Shown here piece by piece: positions 5,403 through 10,096 of a DNA stretch of 10,096 bases. This DNA comes from an uncultured Tissierellia bacterium (lineage in GTDB: Bacteria; Bacillota; Clostridia; Tissierellales; Peptoniphilaceae). Numbering within the stretch: position 1 is the stretch's first letter; the number at the start of each line of letters is the position of its first letter. The stretch lies in contig CABTZP010000049.1 in assembly GCA_902489375.1 (NCBI GenBank), positions 1-10,096 on the forward strand. The letters are read 5' to 3'. The position numbers were made by a program, and so were the translations under genes. The notes under the pieces are model-generated. The model worked only from the letters and a program-made list of their open reading frames with translations, did not search any database and was not told the origin of the DNA.

Positions 5403-6193
5403 TTTTCCTCCTCAACCGGGTCCGTAATGACATGATCCTCTTCCTGTTTTTCTTGGTTCTTTTCAAGATAAGCCTGAATTTCTTTTTTTCTCCGGACAAG
5501 GTCCGCTCTTCGTTTTGAGTTTGTTGATTCCGAAGCGTCGAGTTTAAAGAGAATTTCCTCAATTTTTTTCTGATCCCTTTGCAAAAGACGAAGAAGCTTC
5601 GGATCCCTTTTTTGCAGAAGATCGGGTCCATATTCCATCATAAAAGAAGAAGGCAAAGCCTTTTGATAAAAGTCCTCAAGATCTTCTTCAGGGCGTACGT
5701 CTAAAAGCGGATAGAACTTTCCCCCTTCTTCGGCCATCTCTTCATGAAAGCTCAGGCCTTTCTGAATTAAAAAAGTCCGTACCCGCTTAATATCTGACTG
5801 AGGGCCCAAAATCCACTGATCTGTCTTTTTGGCAAAAGAAAAATTTCCTTCGAGGATCGAAAGAATGAGGCTTCCGCCCATACCAGAAAGAATAAGACAG
5901 TCTGCCCAATCCCAGGGTAAAGCCTTCAACCCATCGCCCACATGAAGGCGAATCTTTTGGCTGCCATCAACCTTTTGAACCGCCGGATTCGCTAAAACCC
6001 GCTCCAGTTTCGAAAGAGAAGAAGCCGAAAGATCTGTCGCCAGAATCTCACCAATATCTTTCCGGCTGGCCAAGTGAAGAGAAATCAGGCCATGGTCAGC
6101 GCCCACTTCAATTACCCTTCTGGCGCCCTGAACCATTGAGCAGATGGTCAAAATTCTCTGATCCTCTTTTTTCTTCGCCAGCCCCATTTCCAT
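5399..6193 (-). CDS. trmK: tRNA (adenine(22)-N1)-methyltransferase TrmK (264 aa)
   Basis: TrmK uses S-adenosylmethionine to methylate N1 of adenine 22 in the D-loop of tRNAs. It has a Rossmann-like methyltransferase domain (about 10-165) with motif I VIEVGADHG (27-35), the GDG turn (86-88), the family's GMGG loop (104-107) and PQSD (131-134). A helical, charged C-terminal part (about 195-250) matches the coiled-coil domain seen in TrmK structures. The family's usual motif I is D-I-G-(S/T)-D-H; here the first Asp is Glu, a mild change. Length is slightly above the usual 225-240 because of a charged C-terminal extension. The start at 6193 has AGAAGG 7 nt upstream. It follows rpoD by 11 nt and overlaps the downstream nif3 start by 4 nt. 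Confidence 0.93.
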   Translation of the reverse strand: MEMGLAKKKEDQRILTICSMVQGARRVIEVGADHGLISLHLASRKDIGEILATDLSASSLSKLERVLANPAVQKVDGSQKIRLHVGDGLKALPWDWADCLILSGMGGSLILSILEGNFSFAKKTDQWILGPQSDIKRVRTFLIQKGLSFHEEMAEEGGKFYPLLDVRPEEDLEDFYQKALPSSFMMEYGPDLLQKRDPKLLRLLQRDQKKIEEILFKLDASESTNSKRRADLVRRKKEIQAYLEKNQEKQEEDHVITDPVEEEK

Positions 6194-6204
6194 CTCTAAA
6201 CCTT

Positions 6205-8280
6205 CTATTCTTCAATAAAATCCCGAATTTTTCTGGATCGGGTAGGGTGCTTAAGCTTGCGGATCGCTTTGGCTTCAATTTGACGGATTCGTTCACGGGT
6301 CACGTCAAACTCTTTTCCTACCTCTTCCAGGGTTCTTGGCGTCCCATCATTTAATCCAAATCGAAGCTCTAGAACTTTTCTTTCTCTTTCCGATAAGGTT
6401 CCTAAAATATTTTGCAGCTCTTCTCGAAGCATAATAAAGTCCGTTGCTTCATCCGGCGCCACCGCCGTATCATCTTCAATAAAATCACCCAGATGCGAAT
6501 CTTCCTCTTCTCCAATCGGCGTTTCCAGAGAAACCGGCTCCTGAGCAATCTTTCGAACTTCCCGAACTTTTTCGACCGGCATATTCATCTCAGCGGCAAT
6601 TTCCTCATTGGTCGGATCACGGTTCAGTTCTTGAAGAAGCTGTCTTTGGGCCCTGGAAAGTTTGTTGATGGTCTCAACCATATGAACCGGAATCCGGATG
6701 GTTCTGGCCTGGTCCGCAATCGCTCGGGTAATCGCCTGGCGTATCCACCAGGTCGCATAGGTGGAAAATTTAAATCCCCGGTGATAATCAAATTTTTCTA
6801 CTGCCTTGATCAGCCCCAGATTTCCTTCCTGAATAAGGTCCAAAAAGCTCATTCCTCGGCCAACGTAGCGCTTAGCAATCGAAACAACTAGGCGGAGGTT
6901 GGATTCCGCCAGGTTCTTCTTTGCCTGACTGCCCAGACGAATATAGCCCTTTAAAATGGCCCGATCCTCTTCATCCAGCTCATCACCCAGTAAATACAAC
7001 CTGGCCGGGGTTGATTTTTTCATCACTTCTTCCAGCTTTGCCCGATCAATGCCGGCATCGGCGAAAGGAAGCTCGCCTTGAAGAACTTTTTGAAGCTTTT
7101 CATTTTCTTCAGTCAAAATCTCATAGTTCTTCGCTTCATCTTCCGTAAGTCGATCCTTTGGCTTAATTTTTTTCAGGCCAACGTTGATCTTGTCCATAAC
7201 GGTGTTTCGTTCAAAAAGCACTCGTTTTTGCTCAGCCGTAAGGCTTTCCTTTTCAGTGTATGGACCGAGTTTCCATTCCCGGGCGAGGTCAATCAGATCC
7301 GCCTCCCCCTCGGCTCTTTCTTCTTTTTTCTGATAAACCCGATCCACTGCCGTTTTGATCTTTTCTGAATGATCGATGGCATAGCGAACCCAGCTTTCCT
7401 GGTCCGAATTCTGAGCCTTTCCATCTAAAACCCAGCAGATTACCGCATATTCCAGAAGGACGCAAAAATGTAAACAGATGGATTCCTCGTGACTGATTTG
7501 CTCCCGGGACAAACGGCGACGGACATAGCGCTCCACATAAGCGGCCGTCTTAATCGCCACCCAGGGATCGGAATCGATTTCGATGAAGTTATCTCCGGGA
7601 TTTAAAATCTCTCGGCTAAAAGCAGTAAAACGCTCCAGGCTCAGGGCAAGGTCAAAAGGAAGATCCTCTCCTTTTTCCACCGTATCAAGCGCCGCTAAAA
7701 GAAGCTGGCTTTGACTGTGATTTAAAGACATTTTGGACAGTTCGATTGCCTCGCGAAGGCTGGGTCTTTCTCCTTCCATAGCCTTCTTCGCCATTTTGGC
7801 ATTTTCCATCCTCTTCGCCAAAACGACTTCCTTTTGCGCTGTCAAAAGATCAACCCGTCCGATCTCCTTTAAATACATTTTGACCGGATCGTCAACGGCC
7901 ACATTCTTCATGGCCTTTTTCTTCTCTTTTTCCTGTTTTTTTCGTTCTCGGTTGATTTCTTTTTCTGTTTCTTCATCCAGCTTTTCAATTTCTTCGAGGT
8001 CTTTTTGCTCGCTCTGTCCATCGGAATCAAGGTCATCAGCCGTTTCCACCAGATCGGGCTCATAGTCCTCATCTTCAAAATCAATATCCTTATCCTCTAA
8101 ACTTCTTAGGATATCCTGGCGATCATCCGGATCTAGCTTGTCAAACCCATCGAGATTCTCCAGATCATGAAATGAAATCTTCAGCTGGTTCGCGTACGCA
8201 ATTTTGGTAAGCTCATCAAGCATTTCCTGTTTGATTTCATCTAAACTCAGATCGTCATCAATAAAGTCCTGGTCCGTCAT
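6205..8280 (-). CDS. rpoD: Primary RNA polymerase sigma factor RpoD/SigA with a long insertion (691 aa)
   Basis: This is the housekeeping sigma-70 that directs RNA polymerase to the TTGACA/TATAAT promoters seen in this window. Domains: a region 1.1-like acidic part (about 12-75), a strongly charged linker (76-127), region 1.2 (DDPVKMYLKEIG, 130-141, to about 160), regions 2.1-2.4 (about 450-534, with AESNLRLVVSIAKRYVGRGM and FSTYATWWIRQAITRAIADQ), region 3 (about 535-612, with SLETPIGEEEDSHLGDFI) and region 4 (about 625-688, with TLEEVGKEFDVTRERIRQIE). Between regions 1.2 and 2.1 lie about 290 residues not seen in B. subtilis SigA (about 370 aa in total); this is where E. coli RpoD has its non-conserved region. 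The insert looks helical and charged, and contains a hydrophobic stretch with three Cys near 265-285. The start at 8280 has AGGGGAGGG 4 nt upstream and overlaps the dnaG stop by ATGA. Confidence 0.97.
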   Translation of the reverse strand: MTDQDFIDDDLSLDEIKQEMLDELTKIAYANQLKISFHDLENLDGFDKLDPDDRQDILRSLEDKDIDFEDEDYEPDLVETADDLDSDGQSEQKDLEEIEKLDEETEKEINRERKKQEKEKKKAMKNVAVDDPVKMYLKEIGRVDLLTAQKEVVLAKRMENAKMAKKAMEGERPSLREAIELSKMSLNHSQSQLLLAALDTVEKGEDLPFDLALSLERFTAFSREILNPGDNFIEIDSDPWVAIKTAAYVERYVRRRLSREQISHEESICLHFCVLLEYAVICWVLDGKAQNSDQESWVRYAIDHSEKIKTAVDRVYQKKEERAEGEADLIDLAREWKLGPYTEKESLTAEQKRVLFERNTVMDKINVGLKKIKPKDRLTEDEAKNYEILTEENEKLQKVLQGELPFADAGIDRAKLEEVMKKSTPARLYLLGDELDEEDRAILKGYIRLGSQAKKNLAESNLRLVVSIAKRYVGRGMSFLDLIQEGNLGLIKAVEKFDYHRGFKFSTYATWWIRQAITRAIADQARTIRIPVHMVETINKLSRAQRQLLQELNRDPTNEEIAAEMNMPVEKVREVRKIAQEPVSLETPIGEEEDSHLGDFIEDDTAVAPDEATDFIMLREELQNILGTLSERERKVLELRFGLNDGTPRTLEEVGKEFDVTRERIRQIEAKAIRKLKHPTRSRKIRDFIEE

Positions 8281-10096
8281 GATTCCCTCCCCTTCCGACT
8301 TTGAAGCTTGGTCTCAAGCTCTCGAAGTTCTTGGTATAACTGACTTCGTTTTTTCCCTTTTTCTTCTAGCTGCTCATCTTCCATGGACAGCTGATCAAGA
8401 ACCCTTACTTTCTGTTCTTTTAATAGCAATCGCTTTGCCCGATCCTCAATTTCTTCAATCATTTGCCGCAATTTCTCATTGGAAAGTTTTTCTTTTTTTT
8501 CATCCACTAGTATGGATGCCAAAAGATCCGACAAAGACTCTTGCTCTTGCGCACTCAGCCGCTCCCTGATAATCGAATAGGCTGGTGAAAGATCGGCTTT
8601 CCAAAGGCCATTGATCACTTCTTCCACTTTTTTTCTGTCCGGATCTTCTAAGAAATTGCTGAGAAAAATTCGATCCTTTTCTTCGGCCGGACTCTGGGCC
8701 AATCTTCGAATAATTGCTTTTTCCAGTTCGTTTCTTTCTCTTTGCAGAGAAAAAATCGGCGCCTGGCTCTGGCTCGGGGCCTCTTCCTCTAAAAAAGAAT
8801 ATTCCCCAATGTCTGGAACATAATCCGGAAAATATTGCTCATCTGGCTGGTCAGGGGAAAAAAGTTCCCTTTTCTTCATTTCCCGCTGATTTTTAAGTTC
8901 CTTTACGTCTTGCCGGAGCGATTCCAAAGGCACCCCCGCTTCCTCGGAAACTTTTTGCATATAGATCTCACAGATCGCTTCGCCCTCAACGGTTGCAAGA
9001 TAAGAGGAAGCCTCTTGGACATAGGACAGACGATCCTGATCCTCTTTGAGATCATAAGGCGCTCGAAGGATTCGAAGTTCAAAGTCAATGGGATCGACCG
9101 CTTCTTCAATTTCTTTTTCAAAACCCTCTTTTCCATAAGCCAGGGCATATTCATCCGGGTCCATTCCACCAGGAAGAAGGATCAGCCTGGGCCGGATATT
9201 GGCCTCTCTGAATACCTCCACCGCTCGACGTGAGGCTTTAATCCCGGCTGAATCGCCATCGTAGCAAAGATACACCTGATCCGTATAACGGCCGATCAGC
9301 CGGGCCTGATCCAAAGTTAAAGAAGTTCCCAGACTGGCCAGGGCGTAATCAATTCCGCATTCATACAGGCCCACGACATCCATATATCCTTCTACCATGA
9401 CAATCTTTTCGTGCTTTGGCCTTTTGCCCAGAAGGTGAAGACCATAAAGATTTTTCCCTTTATGGAAAATTTCCGATTCCTGGGAATTAAGATATTTCGG
9501 TTGTCCATCTCCGATGATCCTCCCGCCAAAACCGATGACTTCATTGTGAATCGAGAGAATGGGAAAGATGAGCCGATTTCGAAACTTGTCATAATATCCC
9601 TTTCCGGAATGGGAAGGAGAAACCAGTCCAAGGGCAAGAAGGTCCTCATGGTCAACATTGAATTGTTTTAAATATTGATAAAGGCTATCGCCCTTCCCAT
9701 CCGCATAACCCAGCATGAAAGGATTGATGATTTTGGCAGTCATTTTTCGACTTTTCAGATACTGCTGGGGTCTTCTCTCGGTCAAAAGATTTTTGTAATA
9801 AAAAAGCATTGCTTTCTGATTGATTTGGCAGAGGCGATTTCTTTTTTCCTTTTTTTCTTTTTCTAAGGGATCCGCCGCCTCTATCGGAATATGGTAGCGT
9901 TCAGCAATCCGACGGATTGCCTCCGGAAAATCGACATGCTCCATCTTCTCCACAAAAGCAAAAAGATCACCGGATTCCCCGCAGCCAAAACACTTAAAGG
10001 TCTGCCGGTCTGGAGAAACAATGAATGAGGGGGTCTTTTCCTGGTGAAAAGGACAGCAGGCCTTATAGTTTTTTCCCGCTTTTTTCAGTTCGACAT
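8277..10096 (-). CDS. dnaG: DNA primase DnaG, 5' end missing (605 residues visible)
   Basis: DnaG makes the RNA primers for lagging-strand synthesis with the DnaB helicase. The frame runs open to the right edge; judging from other primases, about 30-40 N-terminal residues are missing. Visible residues are numbered from VELKKAGKNY. The CHC2 zinc-binding domain is present with Cys14, His17 (CPFH), Cys35 and Cys38 (CFGC). The catalytic core follows, with GFGGRIIGDGQPKYLNS (about 188-204) and the TOPRIM domain: VEGYMD (234-239, catalytic Glu235) and YDGDSAG (278-284, metal-binding Asp279 and Asp281). The C-terminal third (about 420-605) is helical and charged, fitting the helicase-interaction domain. 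It is the first visible gene of the dnaG-rpoD-trmK-nif3 operon and ends in an ATGA overlap with rpoD. No promoter for the operon is seen in the window. Confidence 0.97.
   Translation of the reverse strand, partial: VELKKAGKNYKACCPFHQEKTPSFIVSPDRQTFKCFGCGESGDLFAFVEKMEHVDFPEAIRRIAERYHIPIEAADPLEKEKKEKRNRLCQINQKAMLFYYKNLLTERRPQQYLKSRKMTAKIINPFMLGYADGKGDSLYQYLKQFNVDHEDLLALGLVSPSHSGKGYYDKFRNRLIFPILSIHNEVIGFGGRIIGDGQPKYLNSQESEIFHKGKNLYGLHLLGKRPKHEKIVMVEGYMDVVGLYECGIDYALASLGTSLTLDQARLIGRYTDQVYLCYDGDSAGIKASRRAVEVFREANIRPRLILLPGGMDPDEYALAYGKEGFEKEIEEAVDPIDFELRILRAPYDLKEDQDRLSYVQEASSYLATVEGEAICEIYMQKVSEEAGVPLESLRQDVKELKNQREMKKRELFSPDQPDEQYFPDYVPDIGEYSFLEEEAPSQSQAPIFSLQRERNELEKAIIRRLAQSPAEEKDRIFLSNFLEDPDRKKVEEVINGLWKADLSPAYSIIRERLSAQEQESLSDLLASILVDEKKEKLSNEKLRQMIEEIEDRAKRLLLKEQKVRVLDQLSMEDEQLEEKGKKRSQLYQELRELETKLQSRKGRES

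Noticed and set aside
6412..6891. A 159-codon plus-strand frame opposite the conserved part of rpoD
   Set aside because: The minus strand is the clearly conserved sigma factor. The plus frame has no ribosome binding site and no recognisable content.

Overview
The window looks like a chromosomal housekeeping segment from a Bacillota bacterium, most likely class Clostridia or a close relative. Three things point there. The gene order dnaG-rpoD-trmK-nif3 is the classic sigA operon of Bacillota. Nearly every start codon has a strong GGAGG-type Shine-Dalgarno sequence, and the promoters are textbook vegetative ones. The RNase P RNA is the ancestral type A, whereas class Bacilli usually carries type B. 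No species can be named from the sequence alone, and there is no phage, transposon, CRISPR array or tRNA gene in the window.

Layout, left to right. Positions 1-604 (minus) hold the first 201 codons of a membrane protein best read as ComEC, running off the left edge. A terminator (645-693) separates it from a small membrane protein with a basic tail (742-1230, minus). A 215-bp divergent intergenic region carries one promoter for that gene and one for cstA, each with an inverted repeat placed like an operator. cstA (1446-2960, plus) is a carbon-starvation-family transporter. It converges on the ribosomal operon, and two strong hairpin terminators lie between them (2990-3025 and 3064-3108).

The rplM-rpsI operon (L13 and S9; 3998 down to 3166, minus) has a near-consensus promoter at 4156-4184 and a structured leader of about 150 nt. 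Upstream of it is rnpB (about 4577 down to 4258, minus), a type A RNase P RNA with its own extended -10 promoter and a perfect hairpin terminator. From 4599 to the right edge is the tightly packed operon dnaG (5' end missing), rpoD, trmK and nif3, all minus. Two of its three junctions are ATGA overlaps and the third is an 11-nt gap. No terminator is seen between nif3 and rnpB.

Together these genes cover replication priming, primary transcription initiation, tRNA methylation, tRNA 5' processing and ribosome assembly, plus nutrient uptake (cstA) and probably DNA uptake (comEC). Nothing here clearly forms an undescribed system. The points most worth a second look are the roughly 290-residue insertion between regions 1.2 and 2.1 of the sigma factor, the 18-bp perfect palindrome just downstream of the cstA promoter, the overlap of the rnpB promoter with the end of nif3, base changes in conserved parts of rnpB, and two mutually exclusive pairings in the rplM leader.
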